Part shown: positions 17,842 through 25,525 of the stretch, piece after piece | Layout: every line of letters starts with the position of its first letter | How positions within the stretch are numbered: position 1 is the first letter of the stretch | Assembly: GCA_036231565.1 (NCBI GenBank) | Contig: JAZAHA010000005.1 | Span: forward strand, 62,001-126,000 | Source of the DNA: Maricaulis sp036231565 | Lineage (GTDB): Bacteria > Pseudomonadota > Alphaproteobacteria > Caulobacterales > Maricaulaceae | DNA length: 64,000 nucleotides | Direction: 5' to 3' | The notes under the pieces: model-generated | The model's input: the letters and a program-made list of their open reading frames with translations, nothing else | The model's database searches: none | Told to the model about the DNA's origin: nothing | Made by a program: the position numbers and the translations under genes

Positions 17842-18669
17842 TCAACCGTCCTGACGCTTCATGGTGTAGACCTGTGCCGTGGCCGGGAAGCTGCGATCGC
17901 GCACCTCCTCGGCATAGCGCTGCACCGCAGCAGTGGTGCGTTCGGCCTGATTGTCATAGCGCTTGACGAATTTCGGCGTCCACTCGAACACGCCCAGCAT
18001 GTCCTGCGTGACCAGCACCTGGCCGTCGCAGGCTGCCGAAGCACCGATGCCGATCGTGGGAACCGGCACTTTCTGGGTGATTTCCAGAGCGAGATCCTCG
18101 GCCACGCCTTCCACCACGATGGCAAAGGCGCCGGCGTCCGCGGTCGCCATGGCTTCATCGATGACTTTCTGGCGCTCGGCGCGGGTGCGCCCCTTGGCCT
18201 TGAACCCGCCATCGGCCAGCGCCGCCTGGGGCCGGAGCCCGATATGCCCCATCACCGGGATCGAGCGCTGGGCCATGAAGTCGATCGTCTCGGCGGCGTA
18301 AGTCCCGCTCTCGATCTTGATTGCCTGGCAGCCGGTCTCGGACAGGATGCGGGCGGCGTTCTCGAACGCCTGCTGCGGCGACTTTTCGTAGCTGCCGAAC
18401 GGCATGTCGACGGTCACCAGCGCGCGCTTGGCGCCGCGCATCACGGCCTGACCGTGCAGGATCATCATGTCGAGCGTGACGCCGATGGTCGAATCGAGCC
18501 CATGCACCACCATGCCGACACTGTCACCGACCAGCAGGAGGTCGCAGTGCGGATCGAGCAACCGTGCCATCGGGGCATCATAGGCCGTCAGGCAGACGAT
18601 CGGATCGCCGCCCTTGCGGGCCCGGATTTCAGGAGCGGTGATGCGGCGGGTCTGGGTCTGGGCGGACAT
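17842..18669 (-). CDS. panB: 3-methyl-2-oxobutanoate hydroxymethyltransferase
   Basis: PanB adds a hydroxymethyl group to alpha-ketoisovalerate in pantothenate and coenzyme A synthesis. The 275-residue protein has the family motifs LTAYDAPMARLLD, LLVGDSVGMVVHG, VTVDMPFGSYE, KIESG, MGHIGLRPQA and IGIGASAACDGQVLV, with normal length. No panC is next to it. It leads the minus-strand run with the TPR, bamB and der genes, although the 85-base gap may allow separate transcription. Confidence 0.96.
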   Translation of the reverse strand: MSAQTQTRRITAPEIRARKGGDPIVCLTAYDAPMARLLDPHCDLLLVGDSVGMVVHGLDSTIGVTLDMMILHGQAVMRGAKRALVTVDMPFGSYEKSPQQAFENAARILSETGCQAIKIESGTYAAETIDFMAQRSIPVMGHIGLRPQAALADGGFKAKGRTRAERQKVIDEAMATADAGAFAIVVEGVAEDLALEITQKVPVPTIGIGASAACDGQVLVTQDMLGVFEWTPKFVKRYDNQAERTTAAVQRYAEEVRDRSFPATAQVYTMKRQDG

Positions 18670-18746
18670 GGCTGTCTCTCCGGGGTTGGCCGGAGAGACT
18701 AGCTCACAATGCTGCGGTGCAAAAGCCCGCCCTCGCCTGTGCAGGA

Positions 18747-19091
18747 TCAGCCGGCGATACGACGCGGCAGGACGACCGCCACGAGACCGACGGCGACGGC
18801 CATGGCGGCCGCTGCAAGCACTTCCGGAGACATCAGGAAGGCGGCATTCGCCAGCAGGCCTTCGGTGGGCACATGCATACTGCCGAAAACGCTTTCGAGC
18901 TGGGTGCCGGCGATGGCCGATCCTGTGGAACCGGCACCGCCCAGGATCAGGACCCGCTTGCGGTCCGGCCGCGACAGACGCTCGACCACCGATCTGGAAA
19001 AGGCTTCGCTCTCGCTGTCGCGCTCCAGCGGGGCTGCGGCGTCGGCGAAGGCCGCCTTCAGCCTTGCATCGAATGCATCATCCATCGTCAT
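18747..19091 (-). CDS. Small membrane protein after ECF sigma factor (module A), possible anti-sigma factor
   Basis: The 114-residue product has a cytoplasmic N-terminal part of about 40 residues with a helix (LKAAFADAAAPLERDSESEAF in part), a basic RPDRKR stretch, a weakly hydrophobic segment and a strong C-terminal transmembrane helix (PEVLAAAAMAVAVGLVAVVL) ending RRIAG. It overlaps the sigma gene by 4 bases. It lacks the HxxxCxxC zinc signature of classic anti-sigma factors. Position and layout suggest it holds the sigma factor at the membrane, but this is inference. The matching gene in module B is at 20764-21087. Confidence 0.6.
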   Translation of the reverse strand: MTMDDAFDARLKAAFADAAAPLERDSESEAFSRSVVERLSRPDRKRVLILGGAGSTGSAIAGTQLESVFGSMHVPTEGLLANAAFLMSPEVLAAAAMAVAVGLVAVVLPRRIAG

Positions 19092-19630
19092 GACGCCATT
19101 TCCTCAGCTTCCTGGAAGTAGGCCTGCAATTTGGCCCGCCCCCGGTTCACATGCGATTTCACCGTTCCCAGCGGCATCCCGGTCGCCTCTGCGGCTTCGG
19201 AATGCGACAGTCCGCAGGAGTAGCACATCACGACCGCGATGCGTTCCTCCTCCTTCAATGTGGCAAGCGCCCGGTCGAGATCAACCACATTGCCCATGTC
19301 CCGTGGCGCTTCGCTGTCTTCCAGTCCCGTCTGGAACTTCTCCATCGCCCGCTCGGTGGAGCGCCGCTTGCGCGCGGCCATCAGGAATTCGGTATAGGCA
19401 ATCGAGCAGAGCCAGGACTTGAACGCGCCCTTGCCGGTGAATGTGCCGATCTTCTCGTAGGCGCGGATAAAGGCGTCCTGCGCGAGATCGTCAGCCAGGG
19501 CATGGTTGCGGCACATGCGCTGCAGCATCGCTCTGACCAGCCCCTGGTGACGCCGGACCAGCTCCCCGAAGGCCGCCGCATTCTTTGTGGCGACCACGAG
19601 GGCGACAAGTTCTTCGTCCGGCGCCTTCAT
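19088..19630 (-). CDS. ECF-family RNA polymerase sigma factor (module A)
   Basis: The 180-residue protein has sigma region 2 (LVRRHQGLVRAMLQRMCRN, then LADDLAQDAFIRAYEKIGTF) and region 4 with the helix-turn-helix GLSHSEAAEATGMPLGTVKSHVNRGRAKL. These are typical of extracytoplasmic-function sigma factors. The ATG at 19630 gives the standard length; in-frame sequence further upstream belongs to the neighbouring gene. It follows a membrane-protein gene by 14 bases and overlaps the small membrane protein gene by 4, so the three form one unit. A near-identical arrangement lies at 20764-22041. Confidence 0.92.
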   Translation of the reverse strand: MKAPDEELVALVVATKNAAAFGELVRRHQGLVRAMLQRMCRNHALADDLAQDAFIRAYEKIGTFTGKGAFKSWLCSIAYTEFLMAARKRRSTERAMEKFQTGLEDSEAPRDMGNVVDLDRALATLKEEERIAVVMCYSCGLSHSEAAEATGMPLGTVKSHVNRGRAKLQAYFQEAEEMAS

Positions 19631-19644
19631 CGGCGGCGTCCCCC

Positions 19645-20025
19645 TCAGGCCTGGTCTTTTTTGCCGAACAGGCCGAAGCCGACCAGCACCAGACCGATCA
19701 GGCCCGGAAAGGCAGCGACCGCCGGCATGATGTACATGGCCTCTTGATCGCCCTCGACGGCGAAGATGGCAAAGCCCAGGACCACCAGGGCCAGCGCGAT
19801 GGCCACCAGGATCGAACCGCTCTTCAGATCGCCGTTGGAATCCTTGCGGGGCATGCCCAGCGCGCGGATGGTCTCCGGCGTCATAGTCTGCCCGTTGCGG
19901 ATCGCCTCCTCGACAACGCGCAGCGTTGCCCGGCGATTGCGCGACACCGCGCTCATCGCGATCCAGACGATAGCCACCACCATGATGAAGGGCGACATCG
20001 ACACCAGCATGACTGTCAGGTCCAT
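19645..20025 (-). CDS. DUF6249-type three-span membrane protein (module A)
   Basis: The 126-residue protein has one N-terminal transmembrane helix (SPFIMVVAIVWIAMSAVS), a cytoplasmic helix-rich linker (RRATLRVVEEAIRNGQTMTPETI) and two C-terminal spans ending GLFGKKDQA. I assign it to the DUF6249 type by this layout. The ATG at 20025 has a GGGAG site. It is first in the ECF module. The linker is clearly alike to that of the 21613-22041 product (KIDLIKSFTAAGKEPPAELL), which marks the two as homologues. The function is unknown; a sensor or regulator of the sigma factor is possible. Confidence 0.8.
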   Translation of the reverse strand: MDLTVMLVSMSPFIMVVAIVWIAMSAVSRNRRATLRVVEEAIRNGQTMTPETIRALGMPRKDSNGDLKSGSILVAIALALVVLGFAIFAVEGDQEAMYIMPAVAAFPGLIGLVLVGFGLFGKKDQA

Positions 20026-20114
20026 TTTCGTAACTCCCGTGTCTGGGCGGGTCCGCACAATGCTGCCCGTTTGACACCTTGATGCACCGCTGTGCGGAAT
20101 TGGATGCAGGCGGA

Positions 20115-20675
20115 CTATCCGATGATGGCCACGCCGAACAGATACATGTGAAGATTCATAATGATAAGGGCTATAAGCGCGCCCAGGACAATCGCCGTCA
20201 GGTCACCGCCCCATCCCTTCACGACCGGCGGCGGCGTCTCACGCAGCCAGGACGACACGAAGGTCACCAGTGACCAGGCGAAAAAACTGCCGAACAGGAT
20301 CAGCGCAGCGCGTTCGCCATTGGCAAGAAAATGCGCGCCTGCCCACAACATGACCCCGGCCAGCATGGGATGACGCACCCAGCGGCGGATATGTCCCGGC
20401 GCGTAGGCGGAAACAATGAGGATCAACGCCAGCGGCACCAGGACGAAGGCCAGATGCCGTGTCCAGACCGGCGGAGCCCAGACGGTTCCGGCCACCGGCT
20501 GGGCGAGCACCATGCCGTAGATGACGAGGCCGAAACCCACGAGCGAGATCGCCGTATAGGCCAGCTTGTAGGGTGTTTCCCCCAGCGCCGACTGCAGCGC
20601 CGGCCGCGCGCCGGGCACCACGCGCAGCGAATGAACGCCCAGAAACAGAACCAGACCGGTGATCAGGACCAGCAT
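20115..20675 (-). CDS. NnrU family membrane protein
   Basis: The 186-residue protein has about five transmembrane spans and the family traits of NnrU: LGVHSLRVVPGARPAL near the start, GVLY/GFGLVIYGM in the second span, and the HIRRWVRHPMLAGVMLWAGAHFLANGE block. NnrU was first described next to nitrite and nitric oxide reductase genes; more distant relatives act in carotenoid isomerisation (Z-ISO). Neither context is present here, so the substrate is open. The ATG at 20675 follows a GGGGAGG site. It sits between the two ECF modules, 88 bases after module B. Confidence 0.82.
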   Translation of the reverse strand: MLVLITGLVLFLGVHSLRVVPGARPALQSALGETPYKLAYTAISLVGFGLVIYGMVLAQPVAGTVWAPPVWTRHLAFVLVPLALILIVSAYAPGHIRRWVRHPMLAGVMLWAGAHFLANGERAALILFGSFFAWSLVTFVSSWLRETPPPVVKGWGGDLTAIVLGALIALIIMNLHMYLFGVAIIG

Positions 20676-20763
20676 GCGCACCTCCCCACTGTCCGCCACC
20701 GAGTATAGGCGATTCACGCCCGCGTCGCGGGGGCAAATGGCTGCCGCCGGATCCGGGTCCAGG

Positions 20764-21087
20764 CTAGAGCAAGTTCGGCAGGCGTACGCGCAGGCGGCCA
20801 TTCAGCCAGAAATGACCGATCAGGCCCAAACCCAGAGCCAGGGGCAGCGTCACAAGCGCGAAACGCGACTCCCCGCCCCGGAACAGTGTTTGCAGCACAT
20901 CCCCGGCGATGGGAGCCGTGATCAGTACGAGCAGACACACCACCAGGCCCTGCCCCAGCCGCTCGGCCAGTTCCCGCCGGAAACGGCGGCGGGCGATGTC
21001 GGCCATCACGGCCAGCCGGAAACCGGGGTCGCGCGTCGGCACATCGCCAGCGCGAAAGAAGTCCTGCAGCGGATCGTGTTCACGCAT
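20764..21087 (-). CDS. Small membrane protein after ECF sigma factor (module B), possible anti-sigma factor
   Basis: The 107-residue product has an N-terminal cytoplasmic part with a basic amphipathic helix (DIARRRFRRELAERLGQ) and two transmembrane helices (LVVCLLVLITAPIAGDVL; FALVTLPLALGLGLIGHFWL). No zinc anti-sigma motif is present. It overlaps the sigma gene by 8 bases. By position and layout it is the counterpart of the 18747-19091 product. Membrane capture of the sigma factor is inferred, not shown. Confidence 0.6.
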   Translation of the reverse strand: MREHDPLQDFFRAGDVPTRDPGFRLAVMADIARRRFRRELAERLGQGLVVCLLVLITAPIAGDVLQTLFRGGESRFALVTLPLALGLGLIGHFWLNGRLRVRLPNLL

Positions 21088-21610
21088 CGTCCACTCCCAG
21101 AATAGCCATCAGACGGGTGCGGCCCCGGCTGACATGGGATTTTACTGTACCCAGCGGCAAGTCCAAGACATTTGCCGCATCGCTGTGCGACCAGCCGCCG
21201 GCCAGGCAAAGCGCGACCGCAGCGCGCTGTTCTGGCGGCAATTGCCCCAGCGCCTGCTGCATCGCCAGGGCCAACTCGTGCTGCGGGTCGTCGCTGGCCG
21301 GCTGCAGCGCCTGCCAGGCGGTCTCGCGGGTACGCGTCCGGGCCATCGAACGCGCCCGTGTCTTGGCCTTGCGCCAGGCAATCGCGAACAGCCAGGATTT
21401 CAGCTTCGCCCCGTCGCGCAGGCTGCGCAGATGCGTCCAGGCATCGACGAAGGCATCCTGGGCGATCTCGTCGGCATCGGCGTCATTGCCACTCACCCGC
21501 CGCAAGAAGCCGCGGACCGGCGACTGATACCGGTCCACGATGCGGGCGAAAGCCTGATCCGATCCCGACCGGGCCGCCGCGACCAGCGCGGCGTCGTCGG
21601 GGGTCTTCAT
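21080..21610 (-). CDS. ECF-family RNA polymerase sigma factor (module B)
   Basis: The 176-residue protein has region 2 (FARIVDRYQSPVRGFLRRV, ADEIAQDAFVDAWTHLRSL, KSWLFAIAWRKAKTRAR) and region 4 (LGQLPPEQRAAVALCLAGG, then NVLDLPLGTVKSHVSRGRTRL). It is a normal ECF sigma factor with no C-terminal extension. It starts 2 bases after the membrane-protein gene and overlaps the next gene by 8, so the module is probably translated as a coupled set. The region 4 recognition helix differs from that of module A only in part, so overlapping promoters are possible. Confidence 0.92.
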   Translation of the reverse strand: MKTPDDAALVAAARSGSDQAFARIVDRYQSPVRGFLRRVSGNDADADEIAQDAFVDAWTHLRSLRDGAKLKSWLFAIAWRKAKTRARSMARTRTRETAWQALQPASDDPQHELALAMQQALGQLPPEQRAAVALCLAGGWSHSDAANVLDLPLGTVKSHVSRGRTRLMAILGVDDA

Positions 21611-21612
21611 GG

Positions 21613-22041
21613 TCAGTCATTCCTGCGGCGACGCGAAAACAGGCCGCTGAAGAGAAATGCAACCGCCAGAACGCCCAGGATCATGGAAATGAAGTACATT
21701 TCACGCGTGGCGCCGCCCAGCAGTCCGGCATAACCGGTATAGGCGAACACACCGGCCAGGCCGGTGAACAGCACCACCAGGAAGACATGCCCGCCTCCGG
21801 GACGACCATCACCGCCCTCGCCGGAGACGTGATACTCGTGGCGATGCGTATTGTCGCTATCGAGTGAAGCAAGCAGCTCGGCCGGCGGTTCCTTGCCCGC
21901 CGCCGTAAAGCTCTTGATCAGGTCGATCTTGGCCTGGGTGCGCTTGTAGCGCATGAAACTGCCCCAGCCGGCTGCCAGAAAGAACCCCAGCGGAAACAGC
22001 AGCCACCAATAGCTGTGGAAGATCTCGACCATTGCATTCAT
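21613..22041 (-). CDS. DUF6249-like three-span membrane protein (module B)
   Basis: The 142-residue protein has an N-terminal span (SYWWLLFPLGFFLAAGWGSF), a linker homologous to that of the module A protein (AKIDLIKSFTAAGKEPPAEL), a Gly/His-rich insert (NTHRHEYHVSGEGGDGRPGGGH) broken here at residue 22, then two spans and a basic RRRRND end. It starts the second ECF module. The Gly/His insert is absent from module A and may be a metal or proton sensing loop, though that is only a guess. Confidence 0.75.
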   Translation of the reverse strand: MNAMVEIFHSYWWLLFPLGFFLAAGWGSFMRYKRTQAKIDLIKSFTAAGKEPPAELLASLDSDNTHRHEYHVSGEGGDGRPGGGHVFLVVLFTGLAGVFAYTGYAGLLGGATREMYFISMILGVLAVAFLFSGLFSRRRRND

Positions 22042-22119
22042 CCCTTTCCGGCGGCACCCCGCGGCGCCTTTCGATAACAGGTTGCCGCCAGGCCCCCGTC
22101 CGGATGCAGTATCGGGAAA

Positions 22120-22749
22120 CTATTCTGCAGCCGGTGTCCAGCAGCAGCCGTCCAGCAGGCGCCGTCCCTCACCGTCTTCAACATCCGCACTGACCCGCCA
22201 GCCATAGCCGCGCTCGCTCATACCGTCAGAACAGGCCTGCGGTGACACAAGCGCAAATCCGGTCACCTCCCCCTCGAACCGGTAGACGAACGGGTACATG
22301 CGGCCACGCGCCGTGCGCGCATCGCTCACCTCGAAACCGCGTTCCTCGCCCATCGACATCGCATCGTTGAAACGTCCCTGGCCGCCGGCATCGATCTCGA
22401 GCCCCCAGAAGGGTTCGGTCCCGGCACAGGCGAAGCCGCCCGGCGCCGACTGACCGGGAATATCCGGCCGTGCGTCTTCCGCCAGATAAGCCAGACTGAC
22501 CCAGCCTTCGGCCCCGCGCAGCAGCACCCGGCCCCAGCCATGCCGCGTTTCCAGCACCTCGACCCGGCTTGCCCCGGGCGGCAGGGAGCCGACCAGTGCA
22601 CTCGTCGGACTGGGCGTGCGGCGCACATTGAGCACGTCATGACTGTCGACATTGACCACACGATAGACCACGGGCTGGGCCTGTGCAGGCCCGGCGGTCA
22701 TCAGCACAGCGAGCCCCGTCACCGCCGCTCCGGCCAGATATGCACGCAT
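22120..22749 (-). CDS. Secreted SH3-domain protein with COG3650-like C-terminal domain
   Basis: The 209-residue product has a signal peptide (LAGAAVTGLAVLMTAGPAQA, cleavage near residue 25), a bacterial SH3 domain (DVLNVRRTPSPTSALVGSLPPG to GWGRVLLRGAEGWVSLAYL, about residues 38-90), and a C-terminal domain with FACAGTEPFWGLEIDAG, a motif found in COG3650-type periplasmic proteins. Several cysteines (CAG, QACSDG, DGCCW) could form disulfides. It is likely periplasmic or cell-wall associated with unknown activity. It lies 78 bases upstream of, and in the opposite order to, no clear partner. Confidence 0.75.
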   Translation of the reverse strand: MRAYLAGAAVTGLAVLMTAGPAQAQPVVYRVVNVDSHDVLNVRRTPSPTSALVGSLPPGASRVEVLETRHGWGRVLLRGAEGWVSLAYLAEDARPDIPGQSAPGGFACAGTEPFWGLEIDAGGQGRFNDAMSMGEERGFEVSDARTARGRMYPFVYRFEGEVTGFALVSPQACSDGMSERGYGWRVSADVEDGEGRRLLDGCCWTPAAE

Positions 22750-22832
22750 GGCCTGTCTCCTTGCTGCCGGTACCAGATTATCCGGACCACAGGCCCGATC
22801 TCAAACCGGTTGTCAGCAAACCGGGACCAAAA

Positions 22833-23690
22833 TCAGACAAGCGGCAGGTAGATATCCGACCGCCATTCCGCTTCGGGGCGGCTCTCCGGATCGTCGACAT
22901 AGTTCACGATCAGGGGTCGGTTGGCGATCATCTGCGTGTCGTCCATCATGACAAGGGCATAGAGCCGGTCGATCGTGTCATGCAGCGTTGTATAGCTGCC
23001 GACATGGCGCAGGCGGGCATGCCGGCCTGCAGCAATCTCGAGCCGCTCGATCTCGCCTTGCGCCGGAAAGTCCTCACCGACCTCGATGGCGCAGTCGAAA
23101 TGGAGGTCTGCGGGATCGCAGAAGCGCGGATCCTCGTGCCAGACGCCCCAGATGCCGCGCAGGCTTTCCATCGGAAGCTGCGAGAAGACGGTGGCGAACA
23201 GGCGCTCATAGGTCAGGTTCAGCTCTGCATAGGCGCCGATATTGCGGATTGCGATGAGGCGCAGCGGATCTGTCGAGACGATCTCGACCGGCATGGGTGT
23301 CGCCGCGTCGGCGCCCTGCGGCTGCAACAGGCGCTCGAGAAGGCTGCCGCGTCCCGCCCGGATCTCGCTCGCAGTCGCACCGGTCGCGGCCTTGATGGCG
23401 CGGGCGAAGGACTGGCTGGACGCATAGCCCGACGCTGCGGCCGCCTGCGTCACGGTCAGACGGTCATCCTGAAGGGCCGGCGCTGTGCGGACCAGACGGA
23501 TGCGGCGCACGGTTTCCGCCGGGGTCTCACCCGTCATGATCCGGTAGATGCGGTGGAAGTGAAACGGCGACAGTGCCGCGACGGCCGCAAGGCTATCCAG
23601 GTCCAGCACCGCTTCCTCGTCGGCTGCCTCGATATGCGCCACGACACGGTCGATCCGGTCGGCATAGCCTGCACGATTATCCGCTCTCAT
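22833..23690 (-). CDS. AraC-family regulator with GyrI-like effector domain
   Basis: The 285-residue protein has an N-terminal pair of AraC helix-turn-helix motifs (LAAVAALSPFHFHRIYRIMTG, and VTQAAAASGYASSQSFARAIK) and a C-terminal GyrI-like small-molecule binding domain starting VEIVSTDPLRLIAIRNIGAY. This Rob/SbmC-type architecture usually senses hydrophobic compounds. Two closely spaced ATGs exist (23696 and 23690); the second has an AGGAG site 8 bases upstream and is preferred. The target genes are unknown; an ABC-F gene lies just upstream on the same strand. Confidence 0.85.
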   Translation of the reverse strand: MRADNRAGYADRIDRVVAHIEAADEEAVLDLDSLAAVAALSPFHFHRIYRIMTGETPAETVRRIRLVRTAPALQDDRLTVTQAAAASGYASSQSFARAIKAATGATASEIRAGRGSLLERLLQPQGADAATPMPVEIVSTDPLRLIAIRNIGAYAELNLTYERLFATVFSQLPMESLRGIWGVWHEDPRFCDPADLHFDCAIEVGEDFPAQGEIERLEIAAGRHARLRHVGSYTTLHDTIDRLYALVMMDDTQMIANRPLIVNYVDDPESRPEAEWRSDIYLPLV

Positions 23691-23775
23691 CCCCATGTCT
23701 CCTCTGTCCGGGTGGCAATGATACTCACCCGGACGGGCAGACACAGCGTGCCTGTTCTTGCTCATTTCCCCCGGG

Positions 23776-25371
23776 TCACACGCTGCCGGACGCCTCCAGC
23801 GTGATCGTGCGCGTCGCACCGATCGCGTCGAGGAAGCGGGCGTCATGGCTGGCGACCAGAATAGCGCCGTCATACCCCGCAAGCGCCTGTTCCAGGAGTT
23901 CCACCGCTTCCAGGTCGATATGATTGGTCGGCTCGTCCAGGATCAGCAATTGCGGGGCCTCGGCCGCGCAGGCGAGACAGGCCAGCCCGGCCCGCATCCG
24001 CTCGCCGCCGGACAGGACGGAAACCGGCTTCTCTGCGGCTTCGGCCCGGAAGGCATAGCGCGCCAGCGCCGACCGCACCGTATTCTCGGAAAGCTGCGGA
24101 TTGAGCCGGCGGGCATTCGCCGCAACCGACAGGGCCGGTTCCAGGAAGGTCACGGCCTGGTTCAGCAGCGCAAAGCGCTCATGCCGGCCCGACACCGTGC
24201 CGCTGTCCGGCTGCAGCCGCCCGGTCACCAGATCGAAGACCGTGCTCTTGCCCGACCCGTTGGGACCGGCGAGCGCGATCCGCTCCGGACCTCTGATCTC
24301 GAAGGAGAGCGGACCGACAATCCGCTGGCCGTCGCGCGAGAAAACCAGGTCCCGGACACTCAGCACCGACTGGCCGGCGGCCAGACCGCTGGCGGGAAGA
24401 TCGATACTGAGCGGCGTGACGATCTCGACTTTCTCGCGGGCCGCATCGTATTCGGCCCCGGCTGTCTCCAGCTGGCGCGCCGACATGCGGGCCACCCGGC
24501 TGTCACTGCCCTCGGCGCGGTTCTTGCGCGCATCCAGAAGGATTTTGGGCTGGCTGCCGGCGGCCCGTTCCTGACGCCCGGCCCGGTCGGACCGCGCCTT
24601 GCGCTCGGATCGCTGACGCGCCGCGGCGCGGGCCTGGCGGACACCGGCCTCGGCACGCTCGGCCTCCGCCTCGACGCGGGCGAGCCGCGCTGCGCGGGCC
24701 TCCGCAAAGGCGCTCCAGCCGCCGCCGACAACCGTCGCCCCCACGGGAGTCAGTTCGACGATGCGATCCATGCGCTCCAGCAGGTCGCGGTCATGGCTGG
24801 CGACAATGATGCCGCCGGACCAGTCCTCGATCAGCGACAGGATCGCCGCCCGGCCATCGGCATCCAGATTGTTGGTTGGCTCGTCGAGCAGCAGGATATC
24901 CGGTTCGGCCAGCAGCATGCGCGCGATAGCAAGACGCGTTCTCTGACCGCCGCTGGCCGCCGCGGCCGGACGGTCGAGCGGCCAGGCCGGCAGGCCCACC
25001 TGCGCCAGCACCGTCTCGACGCGGCTCTCCAGCGTCCAGTCGGCATCATCAAGATCAGCATCACTCGCCGTGCCGTCGAGAATGCGCGCAAGACAGGCCT
25101 GCGCATCGTCCACCCCCAGCGCTTCGGCAATGGTGGCGGCACTGGCACAGGCATGCTGTTCCATCAGGGCGATCTTGCCCGTGACGGAGACCTCGCCGGC
25201 GGCGGGTGAAAGCGCACCGGCGATAACATGAAGAAGGGTCGATTTCCCGCAGCCATTGCGGCCGACAATGCCGGTGCGTTCCGCCCCGAAGGCGAGCGTC
25301 AGGTCCGCAACAAGCGGACGGGCATCAGGCGTGGCGAGGGAAAGACTGGAAAGCGTGATCGAAGCAGACAT
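23776..25371 (-). CDS. ABC-F family ATPase
   Basis: ABC-F proteins are soluble tandem-ATPase proteins that act on the ribosome, in translation quality control or antibiotic protection. The 531-residue product has two nucleotide domains: Walker A GRNGCGKST and signature SGGQRTRLAIARM in the first, GPNGSGKST and SGGERMRAGLACLA in the second, with DEPTNNLD and DEPTNHID Walker B motifs. A charged coiled linker rich in Arg/Ala/Glu joins them. The ATG at 25371 is preferred over a TTG seven codons upstream. The exact subfamily cannot be told. Confidence 0.9.
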   Translation of the reverse strand: MSASITLSSLSLATPDARPLVADLTLAFGAERTGIVGRNGCGKSTLLHVIAGALSPAAGEVSVTGKIALMEQHACASAATIAEALGVDDAQACLARILDGTASDADLDDADWTLESRVETVLAQVGLPAWPLDRPAAAASGGQRTRLAIARMLLAEPDILLLDEPTNNLDADGRAAILSLIEDWSGGIIVASHDRDLLERMDRIVELTPVGATVVGGGWSAFAEARAARLARVEAEAERAEAGVRQARAAARQRSERKARSDRAGRQERAAGSQPKILLDARKNRAEGSDSRVARMSARQLETAGAEYDAAREKVEIVTPLSIDLPASGLAAGQSVLSVRDLVFSRDGQRIVGPLSFEIRGPERIALAGPNGSGKSTVFDLVTGRLQPDSGTVSGRHERFALLNQAVTFLEPALSVAANARRLNPQLSENTVRSALARYAFRAEAAEKPVSVLSGGERMRAGLACLACAAEAPQLLILDEPTNHIDLEAVELLEQALAGYDGAILVASHDARFLDAIGATRTITLEASGSV

Positions 25372-25470
25372 GGCAAACACCGGCAAAAGCAAAACATTGG
25401 GTTTCGATTTGCAGGTGGTTGTTCATCACACGCTCCGGGTTCGAGTTCCGATAGGGCCGGTATGACCGCG

Positions 25471-25498
25471 CCCGGCCCGGAAATCAAGCCGGGCCGGG
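25471..25498. terminator. Strong hairpin between hydrolase and ABC-F genes
   Basis: CCCGGCCCGG (25471-25480) and CCGGGCCGGG form a perfect 10-bp stem around an 8-base loop. It lies 28 bases past the hydrolase stop and about 100 bases before the ABC-F start, on their shared strand. No T-run follows on either strand. It could terminate the hydrolase transcript or attenuate the ABC-F gene. Confidence 0.5.
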
Positions 25499-25525
25499 GC
25501 GGTATTCGTCGACGGCCAGTCCCGC

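Noticed and set aside
25437..25450. GGGTTCGAGTTCCG, like a tRNA T-arm
   Set aside because: No acceptor, D or anticodon stems could be laid out around it, and the space is too small between the hydrolase hairpin and ABC-F gene.
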